Position numbers and translations under genes: made by a program. From NCBI GenBank assembly GCA_041619555.1, contig JBFKDQ010000001.1, forward strand, positions 62,001 to 126,000: 64,000 bases of DNA, given 5' to 3'. Source of the stretch: Oceanococcus sp041619555 (GTDB lineage Bacteria > Pseudomonadota > Gammaproteobacteria > Nevskiales > Oceanococcaceae). A model generated the notes under the pieces. The model was not told where the DNA came from, made no database searches, and was given only the letters and a program-made list of their open reading frames with translations. Shown piece by piece: positions 1 through 8,534 of the stretch. Position 1 is the stretch's first letter. Each line of letters begins with the position of its first letter.

Positions 1-381
1 GGACGCGTGGATCAGGCCAGCGGCAGCATCGAACTGGATCTGCCTTTGGCGCGGCTGAACACCCTCAAGGACGTGCCGCCGCCGGCCCGCAGTCCGGCCG
101 AGGTGCCCGCGGCGCCGGGTGATCGCATCTATTCCGCCGCCGCCTACACGCAGGGCAATTCGATCTCCCCTGTACAGGACATCCAGAGCTGGCTGACGCC
201 GGTGGACAATACCGCGGCGATGGACTTCCTGATTCCCGGCGCGCTCCAGGCCGAGGATGGCACAGCGAGTTCGGCCGGCGGCCGCGATGCCACGGCCGCA
301 AAGGGCGGCGGTCTGTCGCTGCTGAGCCTGCTGGGCCTGACCGGCCTGTTCTGCCGACGTCGAGCGCGCCACGCGCATTGA
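1..381 (+). CDS. C-terminal part of an exported protein with a GlyGly-CTERM-like sorting tail (5' end outside window)
   Basis: The reading frame is already open at base 1, so this is the last ~126 codons of a longer gene. Its N-terminal domain, and hence its function, cannot be seen. The end is a classic tripartite sorting tail: a Gly-rich stretch (GGG), a short hydrophobic helix (LSLLSLLGLTGLF) and a terminal basic cluster (CRRRARHAH). In families with GlyGly-CTERM tails the tail is cleaved by a rhomboid protease (rhombosortase) and the protein is released or anchored at the surface. The visible part ahead of the tail is Pro/Ala-rich and low in recognisable motifs. It could instead be a PEP-CTERM-like tail, but no PEP motif precedes the helix. 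A strong hairpin follows the stop codon. Confidence 0.6.
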   Translation, partial: GRVDQASGSIELDLPLARLNTLKDVPPPARSPAEVPAAPGDRIYSAAAYTQGNSISPVQDIQSWLTPVDNTAAMDFLIPGALQAEDGTASSAGGRDATAAKGGGLSLLSLLGLTGLFCRRRARHAH

Positions 382-386
382 GTCTC

Positions 387-416
387 GTGGCGACCGGGCC
401 TGTGTCCGGTCGCCAC
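387..416 (+). terminator. 11-bp perfect hairpin after the first gene
   Basis: GTGGCGACCGG pairs perfectly with CCGGTCGCCAC across an 8-nt loop, 6 bases after the stop codon. No T-run follows, so it is either a weak or Rho-assisted terminator or an mRNA 3'-end stabiliser. It also lies in the gap before the convergent argG end. Confidence 0.5.
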
Positions 417-446
417 GCGCCCGCTGACGAGGCCCGGGGGCCTGGC

Positions 447-1649
447 TTATTTCTTGCCGAGTTTCAGACGCAGCGCGTTAAGCTTGATGAAACCGGCGGC
501 GTCGCGCTGATCGTAGGCGCCCTTGTCGTCTTCGAAGGTGGCGATGGATTCATCGAACAGGCTGTTGGATTCCGAACGACGGCCCAGGGTCAGCACATTG
601 CCCTTGTACAGTTGCAGGCGCACCTCGCCATTAACCGTGGTCTGGGTATGGTCAATGGCCGCCTGCAGGGCTTCGCGCTCCGGGCTGTACCAGTAGCCGT
701 TGTAGATCAGCTTGGCATAGCGCGGCATCAGTTCATCTTTCAGATGCGCCGCTTCCCGATCCAGGGTGATGGACTCCATCGCCCGATGGGCGCGCAGCAG
801 GATGGTCCCGCCCGGGGTTTCATAGCAGCCACGTGACTTGATCCCGACATAGCGGTTCTCGACGATGTCCAGCCGGCCGATGCCGTGTTTTGCCCCCAGG
901 GCATTGAGCGCATCAAGCATCGCGAAGGGGCTCAGCGCCTCACCATTGAGACTGACCGCATCACCGGCGGCAAAGCCGATGCGGATCTCTTCCGGCACAT
1001 CGGGTGCATCCTGCGGGCTGGCGGTCCAGCGCCACATGCTCTCCTTGGGCGCACACCAGGGATCTTCCAGCTCTTCGCCTTCATAGGAGATGTGCAGGCA
1101 GTTGGCGTCCATCGAATAGGGCGAGGAACCGTCTTTCTTCTTGGCGATCGGAATTCCGTGCTGATCGGCGTAGGCCAGGAGTTTCTCGCGCGAGCTCAGA
1201 TTCCATTCGCGCCAGGGCGCGATCACCTTGATCTGCGGCATCAGACCATAGGCACCAAGTTCGAAACGCACCTGATCATTGCCCTTGCCGGTGGCGCCAT
1301 GGGCAATGGCATCGGCGCCGACTTCACGGGCAATTTCGATCATGCTGCGCGTGATGCAGGGCCGCGCGATCGAGGTGCCGAGCAGATACTCGCCTTCGTA
1401 AATCGCATTGGCGCGGAACATCGGAAACACGAAGTCGCGCACGAATTCCTCGCGCAGGTCGCGGATGAAAATGTCCTTGACCCCGAGCGCCTCGGCCTTC
1501 GGGCGGACTTCCTCCACTTCTTCCCCCTGCCCAAGGTCGGCGGTGAAAGTCACCACCTCGCACTGGTATTCATCCTGCAACCATTTCAGGATGACGGAAG
1601 TATCCAGACCACCGGAATACGCGAGAACAACTTTCTTGATTTCAGACAT
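447..1649 (-). CDS. argG: Argininosuccinate synthase
   Basis: The enzyme joins citrulline and aspartate with ATP to make argininosuccinate, the penultimate step of arginine synthesis, in the cytosol. The 400-residue length is normal for the bacterial type-1 family. The N-terminal ATP-pyrophosphatase P-loop AYSGGLDTSV lies at residues 10-19, and the typical segments GATGKGNDQVRFE, KKKDGSSPYSMDANCLHIS and GRRSESNSLFDE follow. The ATG at 1649 is the natural start because the P-loop sits right behind it. It is divergent from pyrC across about 190 bases and no other arginine gene is in the window. Confidence 0.97.
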   Translation of the reverse strand: MSEIKKVVLAYSGGLDTSVILKWLQDEYQCEVVTFTADLGQGEEVEEVRPKAEALGVKDIFIRDLREEFVRDFVFPMFRANAIYEGEYLLGTSIARPCITRSMIEIAREVGADAIAHGATGKGNDQVRFELGAYGLMPQIKVIAPWREWNLSSREKLLAYADQHGIPIAKKKDGSSPYSMDANCLHISYEGEELEDPWCAPKESMWRWTASPQDAPDVPEEIRIGFAAGDAVSLNGEALSPFAMLDALNALGAKHGIGRLDIVENRYVGIKSRGCYETPGGTILLRAHRAMESITLDREAAHLKDELMPRYAKLIYNGYWYSPEREALQAAIDHTQTTVNGEVRLQLYKGNVLTLGRRSESNSLFDESIATFEDDKGAYDQRDAAGFIKLNALRLKLGKK

Positions 1650-1841
1650 GGCATTTGCGGGCTAGGGCGCGGCGGGCGATTATAGCCGGTGCACCAGTGC
1701 CTTTGCTCGGCTGGGCAAGCGAGCCGCCGGCGGGCCTGCCAGCCCGCCGTACCGACAGGGCGGGCTGCCGCCCCCAAAGTCGCCAGGCTCGTGCCCGGCG
1801 ATCAGCGCCGATGCGAACTGCGCCAGCACACCACGACCACG

Positions 1842-2894
1842 ATGAGCCTCATGACCAAGCTGAAGATCACCACCCCCGACGACTGGCACCTGCATCTGCG
1901 CGATGGCGCGCAGCTGGCAGATACCGTGGCGCACACCGCCCGTCAGTTCGCCCGCGCGATCATCATGCCGAACCTGCGCCCGCCGGTGACCACGGTCGAA
2001 TTGGCGGCCGCCTATCGGGCACGCATCCTCGCCGCCCTGCCCGAAGGGCTGGACTTCGAGCCGCTGATGAGCCTGTATCTCACCGACAGCACCAGCCCGG
2101 CCGAGATCGAAAAAGCCGCCGCCAGCGGCTTCGTCCATGGACTCAAACTATACCCGGCCGGCGCCACCACCAACTCGGACTCCGGCGTTACGGACATCAG
2201 CAGGATCTCGGCCGCGCTCCAGGCCATGAGTGATTGCGGCCTCGTGCTGCAAGTGCACGGCGAGGTCACCGACGAGGATGTCGACATCTTCGATCGTGAG
2301 GCGGTGTTCATTGATCGCATCCTGCGCCCGGTCTGCGAGAAGTTCCCCGACCTGAAAGTGGTGCTCGAACATATCACCACCGCCCAGGCGGTGGATTTCG
2401 TCCGCGCCGGCGATGCCCGCATCGCCGCCACCATCACCCCCCAGCACATCCGCTACAACCGCAACGAGCTGTTTCGCGGCGGGATCCGTCCGCACAACTG
2501 GTGTCTGCCCATTCTGAAAGCAGAACGTCATCGCAAGGCGGTGGCGCAGGCCGCAATGAGCGGCCACCCGCGTTTCTTCCTCGGCACCGACAGCGCTCCG
2601 CACGAACGCGGCACCAAGGAAAACGCCTGCGGCTGTGCCGGGATCTTCTCCGCCCCGATCGCCCTGGAACTGTATGCGGACAGTTTCGCCCAGGCCGGCC
2701 AGCTTGAGCGCCTGGAAGCCTTTACCAGTCATTACGGACCGGATTTCTATGGCCTGCCGCGCAATCCAGGCCACCTGGAACTGGAACAACAGGCCCAGAC
2801 GATTCCCGAACTGCTGCCGCTGGGCGATGGTCAGGTGGTGCCGATGCTGGCCGGAGAAAGCCTGAATTGGCGCCTGGCCAGGGCCCGCGCATGA
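1842..2894 (+). CDS. pyrC: Dihydroorotase, PyrC class
   Basis: Cytosolic zinc amidohydrolase that closes carbamoyl-aspartate to dihydroorotate, the third step of pyrimidine synthesis. The metal-binding HLHLRD lies at about residues 16-21. The carboxylated-lysine segment LKLYPAGATTNSDSGV, HGEV, EHITT, ATITPQH and the catalytic GTDSAPH follow in the order seen in E. coli PyrC. The frame is open further upstream, but family similarity begins just after the ATG at 1842; the ATG at 1851 is an alternative. This gives about 350 residues, the usual length. The stop overlaps the rnt start (ATGA), so the two genes form an operon. Confidence 0.95.
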   Translation: MSLMTKLKITTPDDWHLHLRDGAQLADTVAHTARQFARAIIMPNLRPPVTTVELAAAYRARILAALPEGLDFEPLMSLYLTDSTSPAEIEKAAASGFVHGLKLYPAGATTNSDSGVTDISRISAALQAMSDCGLVLQVHGEVTDEDVDIFDREAVFIDRILRPVCEKFPDLKVVLEHITTAQAVDFVRAGDARIAATITPQHIRYNRNELFRGGIRPHNWCLPILKAERHRKAVAQAAMSGHPRFFLGTDSAPHERGTKENACGCAGIFSAPIALELYADSFAQAGQLERLEAFTSHYGPDFYGLPRNPGHLELEQQAQTIPELLPLGDGQVVPMLAGESLNWRLARARA

Positions 2895-3565
2895 GCAGCG
2901 AAGATCAGCACGGAGAAACCCCGGAGATCAAGAATCCTCTGATGGCGCAACGCTTCAGGGGGTTTCTGCCGGTCATCGTCGATGTCGAAACCGGCGGCTT
3001 CAACTGCGCCACGGATGCGCTGCTGGAAATCGCCGCGCATACCTTGGATATCGACGCCAATGGCATGCTGTCACCGGGCGAGGCCATCTGTTTTCATGTC
3101 GAGCCCTTCGCCGGCGCGAATATCGAAGACGCCGCCCTGGCTATCACCGGCATCAAGCCCTTCAGCCCCTTGCGGGCTGCCGAAAAGGAAAGCAATGCGC
3201 TGGGCAAGACCTTTCAGCTGATCCGGCGCCGTATACGCGAGTATGGCTGCCGACGCGCGGTTCTGGTCGGCCACAACGCGCATTTCGATCTGGGCTTTCT
3301 GAATGCCGCGGTGGCGCGCTGCGGGATCAAGCGCAACCCCTTCCATCCGTTTTCCGTCTTCGATACCGCCACCCTGGCCGGCGCCACGCTGGGCCAGACC
3401 GTCCTGGCCCGGGCCATCGAAACCGCGAGAATCGACTGGGACCCCAGCGAAGCCCATTCCGCCCGCTACGATGCCGCCAAGACCGCCGAACTGTTCTGTT
3501 TGATGCTGAACAGCATCGCCCCGGTCTACCAGGCCTGGACCTGCAGCGACGACGAAGAGGAATGA
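2891..3565 (+). CDS. rnt: Ribonuclease T
   Basis: DEDDh-family 3'-5' exoribonuclease that trims tRNA and other stable RNA 3' ends. All three exonuclease motifs are present: Exo I VDVETGGF near residue 30, Exo II HNAHFDLGFL near 125, and Exo III HSARYDAAKTAELF with the catalytic His and Asp near 190. The start chosen is the ATG overlapping the pyrC stop; it gives 224 residues against about 215 in E. coli. The gene overlaps the next one by ATGA, so pyrC-rnt-SMP30 are probably cotranscribed. RNase T is largely a gammaproteobacterial enzyme, which helps place the organism. Confidence 0.95.
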   Translation: MSSEDQHGETPEIKNPLMAQRFRGFLPVIVDVETGGFNCATDALLEIAAHTLDIDANGMLSPGEAICFHVEPFAGANIEDAALAITGIKPFSPLRAAEKESNALGKTFQLIRRRIREYGCRRAVLVGHNAHFDLGFLNAAVARCGIKRNPFHPFSVFDTATLAGATLGQTVLARAIETARIDWDPSEAHSARYDAAKTAELFCLMLNSIAPVYQAWTCSDDEEE

Positions 3566-4752
3566 GCGCTCAGGCTCCGACCAAGAGCAAACCCGTGGCC
3601 ATACGTCCGGCACGCTGGCTGCTGCGCAGCCTCAGCGTGCTGCTGCTGATCCTGCTGCTCCTGGCCTACACCCTGCATCTGCGCTACGGCGGCGGCGCCG
3701 CCTTCCCCGACCGCAGCGCAGATCCGCTGTGGCCGGCATCTGCCCTGGAAACCGTGGCTGACCTGGACTATCCGCCGGGCAATGTCGCGGTCAGCGCGGA
3801 TGGGCGCGTTTTTTTCACCCTGCACCCGGAAGCACGCCCGCCCGTCAATCTGGTCGAATGGGTGGAGGGTAAAGCGCGACCCTGGCCCAGCCCGGCCATG
3901 CAGCCCGGCGGCAGCGATGCCGATGCCCTGGTGGAGGTGCTCTCCATTCGCATCGATGCACAGAATCGGCTGTGGGCCCTGGACAACGGCCTGCATGGCA
4001 GCCGGCCCGGCCGTCTGCTGGCCTTCGATCTGCACAGCGGCAAAATCGTGCATCGCTATCAGTTCCCCCGCGAACTGGCGGGCTGGGGCTCACATCTCAA
4101 TGATTTTCAGGTGGCGCCCGATGGCCAGACCATCTACATCGCCGATGCCAGCTTCTTTGCCAGAACGCCGGCCATCCTGGTGTACGACCTGATCAGCGGC
4201 CGCGCCCGGCGGGTGATCAGCGATCATGAAAGTGTTGACGCGGAACACTACCTGCCGGTGGTGCAGGGACGGCCGATGCAGGCCTTTGGCCTCGTCACCA
4301 TCCGCCCCGGGGTCGATTCCATCGGCCTGAGCCGTGACGGACACTGGCTGTATTTCGCGCCGGTCACCAACAATCACCTGTATCGGGTGGCCACCCGTCA
4401 CCTGCGTGATGAAACCCTGGACCCCATCCAACTGAAGCGTCGGATCCAGCGTGTCGGGCTCAAGAGCATGAGCGACGGCATCAGTCTGGATGACGCGGGC
4501 CGGGTCTATCTTTCCGATCCGGAGCATTCCGCCATCCTGCGCATGGATACTGACGGCCGCTTGCAGACCCTGATCAAGACGGATCGCCTGCGCTGGCCTG
4601 ATGGGTTCAGCTTCGGCCCGGACGGCTGGCTTTACGTCACCTGCAGCAGCCTGCATCAGGTCATTGGCCTGCCCCCCGCAAGCGTGCGCGACCACGCCCC
4701 CTACCAGGTGTTCCGGATTCGCAGCGGCGCCAGCGCTGCCGCGGGGCACTGA
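3562..4752 (+). CDS. Membrane-anchored SMP-30 / royal-jelly-like beta-propeller protein
   Basis: A single hydrophobic helix at about residues 18-40 (LLRSLSVLLLILLLLAY) looks like an uncleaved signal anchor. The rest is a beta-propeller of the SMP-30/gluconolactonase and major-royal-jelly-like type, with repeats such as RLWALDNGL, DAGRVYLSDPEHSAILR and WPDGFSFGPDGWLYVT. This places it on the periplasmic face. Family members include lactonases and many proteins of unknown substrate, so no reaction is claimed. It starts by ATGA overlap with rnt, but no functional link to RNA or pyrimidine metabolism is evident. Confidence 0.75.
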   Translation: MSAQAPTKSKPVAIRPARWLLRSLSVLLLILLLLAYTLHLRYGGGAAFPDRSADPLWPASALETVADLDYPPGNVAVSADGRVFFTLHPEARPPVNLVEWVEGKARPWPSPAMQPGGSDADALVEVLSIRIDAQNRLWALDNGLHGSRPGRLLAFDLHSGKIVHRYQFPRELAGWGSHLNDFQVAPDGQTIYIADASFFARTPAILVYDLISGRARRVISDHESVDAEHYLPVVQGRPMQAFGLVTIRPGVDSIGLSRDGHWLYFAPVTNNHLYRVATRHLRDETLDPIQLKRRIQRVGLKSMSDGISLDDAGRVYLSDPEHSAILRMDTDGRLQTLIKTDRLRWPDGFSFGPDGWLYVTCSSLHQVIGLPPASVRDHAPYQVFRIRSGASAAAGH

Positions 4753-4779
4753 AACGGCGTCACCGCCTGGCAGGCTTTT

Positions 4780-4819
4780 CTGTCACGAAGCGGTCATAAT
4801 TCGGCCATAAAAATTCCAT
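4780..4819 (+). promoter_or_regulatory. PHO-box-like array of four 7-bp half-sites at 11-bp spacing
   Basis: CTGTCAC, CGGTCAT, CGGCCAT and ATTCCAT are spaced exactly 11 bp apart with spacers GAAG, AATT and AAAA, 49 bp upstream of the olsB ATG. PhoB sites are direct repeats of CTGTCAT with 4-bp AT-rich spacers, so the period matches and the first two units match best. Ornithine-lipid genes are commonly induced by phosphate starvation in other bacteria, which fits. Binding is inferred. Confidence 0.5.
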
Positions 4820-4868
4820 CTTGCTTCGGCACCATGGCTGGAGGAATGAACAAGAAAGAGGGTCACTC

Positions 4869-5618
4869 ATGGCTGTTGTTGCTTCCCATGCGCTGCCGCG
4901 TTTCACCTGCGATCTGGCATCCACGCCGGCCGAAATCCGTGAATCCCAGCAATTGCGCTACGACATATTTGCCCGGGAAATGGGCGCTGCGATTGACGGT
5001 GGCGCCGAAGGCCTGGATCGCGATGATCTGGATGCCTATTGCGAACATCTGATCGTTCGCAACGAAGTCGGCCAGATCGTCGCCTGCACCCGCCTGCTTG
5101 ATGGCGAGACCGCAGCTCGCGCCGGTGGCTACTACTCCGCACATGAGTTCGCGATGGCGCCGATCCAGGCACTGCAGGGGCACAAGCTGGAAGTCGGCCG
5201 GACCTGCGTGCACGCCGATTACCGCAGCGGCGCCACCATCGCGGTGCTGTGGTCGGGCCTCGCCCGGCATGTGGCACGCCAGGGCATCGATTACCTGTTC
5301 GGCTGCGCCAGCATTCCGCTGGACCGGGATCGCGATGCTGCCCATTGCATCATGGAAGAAATCCGCAATCGCTACATGAGCGCGCCGGACCTGCGTGTCA
5401 CGCCGACCCGCAGCCTGCCAGCCCGGCAGGTGGAATTCAGCCGGGTGCGGATGCCGCCGCTGCTCAAAGCCTATCTCAGCCTCGGCGCGCGCGCCTGCGG
5501 CGAGCCCCACTGGGACACCGACTTCAACTGCGCCGATGTATTCATGCTGCTGAACCTGAAAGAACTGCATCCACGCTATGCTAGGCGCTTCCTCGGCCCT
5601 GTTCTCGCCTCTGCTTGA
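4869..5618 (+). CDS. olsB: Ornithine-ACP N-acyltransferase (OlsB type)
   Basis: Transfers a 3-hydroxyacyl chain from ACP to the alpha-amino group of ornithine, making lyso-ornithine lipid at the cytoplasmic face of the inner membrane. The protein has the GNAT-like fold of the OlsB/hemolysin-type group: QQLRYDIFAREMGA near residue 25, GRTCVHADYRSG near 115, and a conserved C-terminal segment DFNCADVFMLLNL. An upstream in-frame ATG exists at 4821, but the ATG at 4869 has a good ribosome site (GAGGG, about 6 bases ahead) and gives 249 residues, close to the family. The stop overlaps a TTG start of the olsA-like gene, so the pair is translationally coupled. Some homologues use other amino acids; the partner gene makes ornithine lipid likely. 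Confidence 0.85.
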   Translation: MAVVASHALPRFTCDLASTPAEIRESQQLRYDIFAREMGAAIDGGAEGLDRDDLDAYCEHLIVRNEVGQIVACTRLLDGETAARAGGYYSAHEFAMAPIQALQGHKLEVGRTCVHADYRSGATIAVLWSGLARHVARQGIDYLFGCASIPLDRDRDAAHCIMEEIRNRYMSAPDLRVTPTRSLPARQVEFSRVRMPPLLKAYLSLGARACGEPHWDTDFNCADVFMLLNLKELHPRYARRFLGPVLASA

Positions 5619-6373
5619 TTCGTCACCTCCGTCGTCTTTATCGTTTCCTGCTGCTGTTCCTGTGCATTTTTACCGGCCTGTTCGCGGGCCTTGCGGCACG
5701 TTGCAGCCGGCGTCCTGAATACTGGTCCCAGCGCTGGTTTCGCAGCCTGCTGCGCGCCTTGAATGTGCAGGTGGAGGTGACCGGCCTGCCCGCCCGGACC
5801 GGCGCCCTGGTCGCCGGCAATCATGTGTCCTGGCTCGACATCGCCCTGCTGGTCAGCGCCAAACCGGTGATCTTCGTATCCAAGGCGGAGGTCTCGCAGT
5901 GGCCTGTCGCGGGCTGGCTGGCGCGCAGCGGTGAAACCCTGTTCATCGAACGTGGCGCCCATGGCACCCAGCACCTGAACGAACAAATCAGCGCGCTGCT
6001 GGCCCAGGGTCGTTCGGTGGTGATTTTTCCCGAAGGCACCACCACGCGCGGGCCGGGCGTCCGCCGCTTCCATTCCCGGCTGTTCGCCGGCGCGATCAAC
6101 AGCCACCGCCAGGTCCTGCCGTTCGCGCTGCGTTATCGCCAGGCCTGCGTGCCGTATGTGGATGACCAGAGCCTGGGGCAGAATCTGTGGGCCTTGCTGG
6201 CCGAACCCGTGATCCATGCGGAATTGCGTTTTGGCCCCCTGATCCCCCCGGCCGAGCGCCGCGATCATCTGGCCCGCCAGACCCAGCGCTGGGTCGAACG
6301 CAGCCTGTCCCGGCCACCGCCCTGGACGAGCACCCAGTCCACCGCCCCCGCCTGGAACCCGCCGACGCGCTGA
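5615..6373 (+). CDS. olsA: Lysophosphatidic-acid-type O-acyltransferase (OlsA-like, PlsC family)
   Basis: Second step of ornithine-lipid synthesis, or a general 1-acyl-glycerol-3-phosphate acyltransferase. It has an N-terminal membrane helix (FLLLFLCIFTGLFAGLAA, about residues 12-29), the acyltransferase motif NHVSWLD near residue 69, the glycerol-phosphate motif FIERG near 111, and FPEGTTT near 139. It appears to start at TTG 5615, overlapping the olsB stop (TTGA), and is 252 residues long. A second, housekeeping PlsC must lie elsewhere if this one is dedicated to ornithine lipid. The coupling to olsB is the main argument for OlsA. Confidence 0.8.
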   Translation: MIRHLRRLYRFLLLFLCIFTGLFAGLAARCSRRPEYWSQRWFRSLLRALNVQVEVTGLPARTGALVAGNHVSWLDIALLVSAKPVIFVSKAEVSQWPVAGWLARSGETLFIERGAHGTQHLNEQISALLAQGRSVVIFPEGTTTRGPGVRRFHSRLFAGAINSHRQVLPFALRYRQACVPYVDDQSLGQNLWALLAEPVIHAELRFGPLIPPAERRDHLARQTQRWVERSLSRPPPWTSTQSTAPAWNPPTR

Positions 6374-6468
6374 GCGTCCGGCGTCCCGGGTCGCCCCCCC
6401 CGAAGCCATGTCGAAGTGGCGGCAGCAAGGTACAATCGGCGGCTTTCTCATGCCCAGCGGGATTTGCC

Positions 6469-7977
6469 ATGACCACCATCCGTCAAGACGATTTCATAGA
6501 CAGCGTGGCCGATGCGCTGCAGTTCATCTCCTATTACCACCCGGTGGATTTCATCCAGGGCGTGCATCAGGCCTACCTGAAGGAAGAAAACCCGGCGGCC
6601 AAGGATGCGATGGCGCAGATCCTGATCAACTCCCGCATGTGCGCCGAAGGCAAACGGCCGATCTGCCAGGACACCGGCATCGTCACCGTCTTCCTGAAAA
6701 TCGGCATGGACCTGCGCTGGGATGCCAAGATGAGTGTCGCCGACATGGTCAATGAAGGCGTGCGCCGCGCCTACCAGCACCCGGACAACGTGCTACGCGC
6801 CTCGATCCTCGCCGACCCCGCCGGCAAGCGGATCAATACCCGCGACAACACCCCGGCGGTGATCCATATGGAAGTGGTCCCCGGTGACAAGCTCGATGTG
6901 CAGGTCGCGGCCAAGGGCGGCGGCTCGGAAGCCAAATCCAAGTTCGCAATGCTCAACCCTTCCGATTCCATCGTCGACTGGGTGGTAAAAACGGTGCCGA
7001 CCATGGGCGCCGGCTGGTGCCCGCCCGGCATGCTGGGCATCGGCATAGGCGGCACCGCGGAAAAGGCCATGATCATGGCCAAGGAAGCGCTGATGGATCC
7101 GATCGACATCCAGGACCTGCGCGCGCGCGGGCCGCAGAACCGGGCCGAGGAACTGCGCCTGGAACTGATGGATGCGGTCAATGATCTTGGCATCGGCGCC
7201 CAGGGCCTGGGCGGGCTCACCACCGTGCTGGACGTGAAGATCAAGGATTACCCCACCCACGCCGCCAATCTGCCGGTGGCGATGATTCCCAACTGCGCCG
7301 CCACCCGCCATGCGCATTTCGTGCTGGATGGCAGCGGCCCGGCGAAACAGACCCCGCCCTCGCTGGATGACTGGCCCCAGATCAGCTGGTCCGCCGGTGA
7401 TTCCGCCCGCCGGGTCAACCTCGATACGGTCAGCCGCGAGGACATCAAGGACTGGCAGCCCGGCGAAACCCTGCTGCTGTCCGGCAAGATGTACACCGGC
7501 CGCGACGCCGCCCACAAGAAGATGACCGAGATCCTCAAATCCGGTCAGAAACTGCCGGTCGACCTCGCTGGCAAATTCATCTATTACGTCGGCCCGGTGG
7601 ATCCGGTGCGCGAGGAAGTGGTCGGCCCCGCCGGTCCCACCACCGCGACCCGAATGGACAAATTCACCGACTACGTGCTGGAACAGACCGGCCTGATCGG
7701 CATGGTCGGCAAGGCCGAACGCGGCCCCACAGCCATCGAGGCCATCCGCAAACACCAGGCCGTCTATCTGATGGCGGTCGGCGGCTCGGCCTATCTGGTG
7801 TCCAAGGCCATCACCGCCGCCAGGGTCGTGGCATTCGAGGAACTGGGCATGGAGGCGATCTACGAATTCGAGGTCAAGGACATGCCGGTGACCGTCGCGG
7901 TCGATACCCGAGGCGAGTCGGTGCATCAGACCGGCCCGAAGATCTGGAAGCTGAAAATCGAGCAATCCAAGGCCTGA
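6469..7977 (+). CDS. fumA: Class I (iron-sulfur) fumarate hydratase
   Basis: Hydrates fumarate to malate in the TCA cycle using an oxygen-sensitive [4Fe-4S] cluster. At 502 residues it has the single-chain alpha+beta architecture. RPICQDTGIVTVF holds the first cluster cysteine near residue 66, and further typical blocks are KGGGSEAKSKFAML, GIGGTAEKAM and MPVTVAVDTRGESVH. The frame is open upstream, but the family begins at the ATG at 6469 (MTTIRQDDFIDSV). It stands alone and is followed by a good intrinsic terminator. Confidence 0.93.
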   Translation: MTTIRQDDFIDSVADALQFISYYHPVDFIQGVHQAYLKEENPAAKDAMAQILINSRMCAEGKRPICQDTGIVTVFLKIGMDLRWDAKMSVADMVNEGVRRAYQHPDNVLRASILADPAGKRINTRDNTPAVIHMEVVPGDKLDVQVAAKGGGSEAKSKFAMLNPSDSIVDWVVKTVPTMGAGWCPPGMLGIGIGGTAEKAMIMAKEALMDPIDIQDLRARGPQNRAEELRLELMDAVNDLGIGAQGLGGLTTVLDVKIKDYPTHAANLPVAMIPNCAATRHAHFVLDGSGPAKQTPPSLDDWPQISWSAGDSARRVNLDTVSREDIKDWQPGETLLLSGKMYTGRDAAHKKMTEILKSGQKLPVDLAGKFIYYVGPVDPVREEVVGPAGPTTATRMDKFTDYVLEQTGLIGMVGKAERGPTAIEAIRKHQAVYLMAVGGSAYLVSKAITAARVVAFEELGMEAIYEFEVKDMPVTVAVDTRGESVHQTGPKIWKLKIEQSKA

Positions 7978-7991
7978 GTTCGGCCTCATGC

Positions 7992-8015
7992 AAAAGCCCC
8001 TTCGCGGGGCTTTTT
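7992..8015 (+). terminator. Intrinsic terminator after fumarase
   Basis: AAAAGCCCC pairs with GGGGCTTTT around a TTCGC loop and runs into TTTTT. It sits 14 bases after the fumarase stop and is a textbook Rho-independent terminator. Confidence 0.9.
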
Positions 8016-8093
8016 CGTGACCGCGTCTGCGCGGCGTTCGCAAAGATGGACCGGCACTTGCAGGACCGGAACTGCACTTGTTGCGGAGCGCGC

Positions 8094-8534
8094 ATGCAGA
8101 TCAAGCAGATCATGAGCACACCGGTGGTCACGGTGGAAATGGACGATAGTCTGGCCACGATCAAGGAGATATTCGACCACACCCACTTCCATCATCTGCT
8201 GGTGGTGGAACAGGCCCGATTGCTGGGCGTCATCTCCGACCGGGACCTGCTCAATGCCCTGAGCCCGTATATCGGCACACCCTCAGAAGGACATCGGGAT
8301 CTCGCCACGCTGAACCGCAAGGCGCATCAGATCATGAGTCGCCAGCCCATCACCCTGGATCTGCAGGCCGATTTGCAGGCGGCCGTCCGTATTTTCAATG
8401 CGCATCGCATCTCCTGCATTCCGATTGTCGATGCCGGCAATCAGCCGGTGGGCATCGTCAGCTGGCGCGACATCATGCGCACCCTGCTGCCCTCGCCTGA
8501 CCCGGACCACGACGCAGTTCCCCGGTCTCGCTAA
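8094..8534 (+). CDS. CBS-domain-pair protein
   Basis: A 146-residue protein made almost entirely of two CBS domains: residues about 1-62 (MSTPVVTVEMDDSLATIKEI, VISDRDLLNAL) and about 80-140 (IMSRQPITLDLQADLQAAV, GIVSWRDIMRTLL). CBS pairs bind adenine nucleotides and act as energy or redox sensors, but free-standing pairs like this have no assigned partner. The ATG at 8094 follows GGAG by 5 bases and is preferred over an in-frame ATG at 8046. Its 3' end overlaps the convergent apbE gene by 62 bases. Confidence 0.8.
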   Translation: MQIKQIMSTPVVTVEMDDSLATIKEIFDHTHFHHLLVVEQARLLGVISDRDLLNALSPYIGTPSEGHRDLATLNRKAHQIMSRQPITLDLQADLQAAVRIFNAHRISCIPIVDAGNQPVGIVSWRDIMRTLLPSPDPDHDAVPRSR

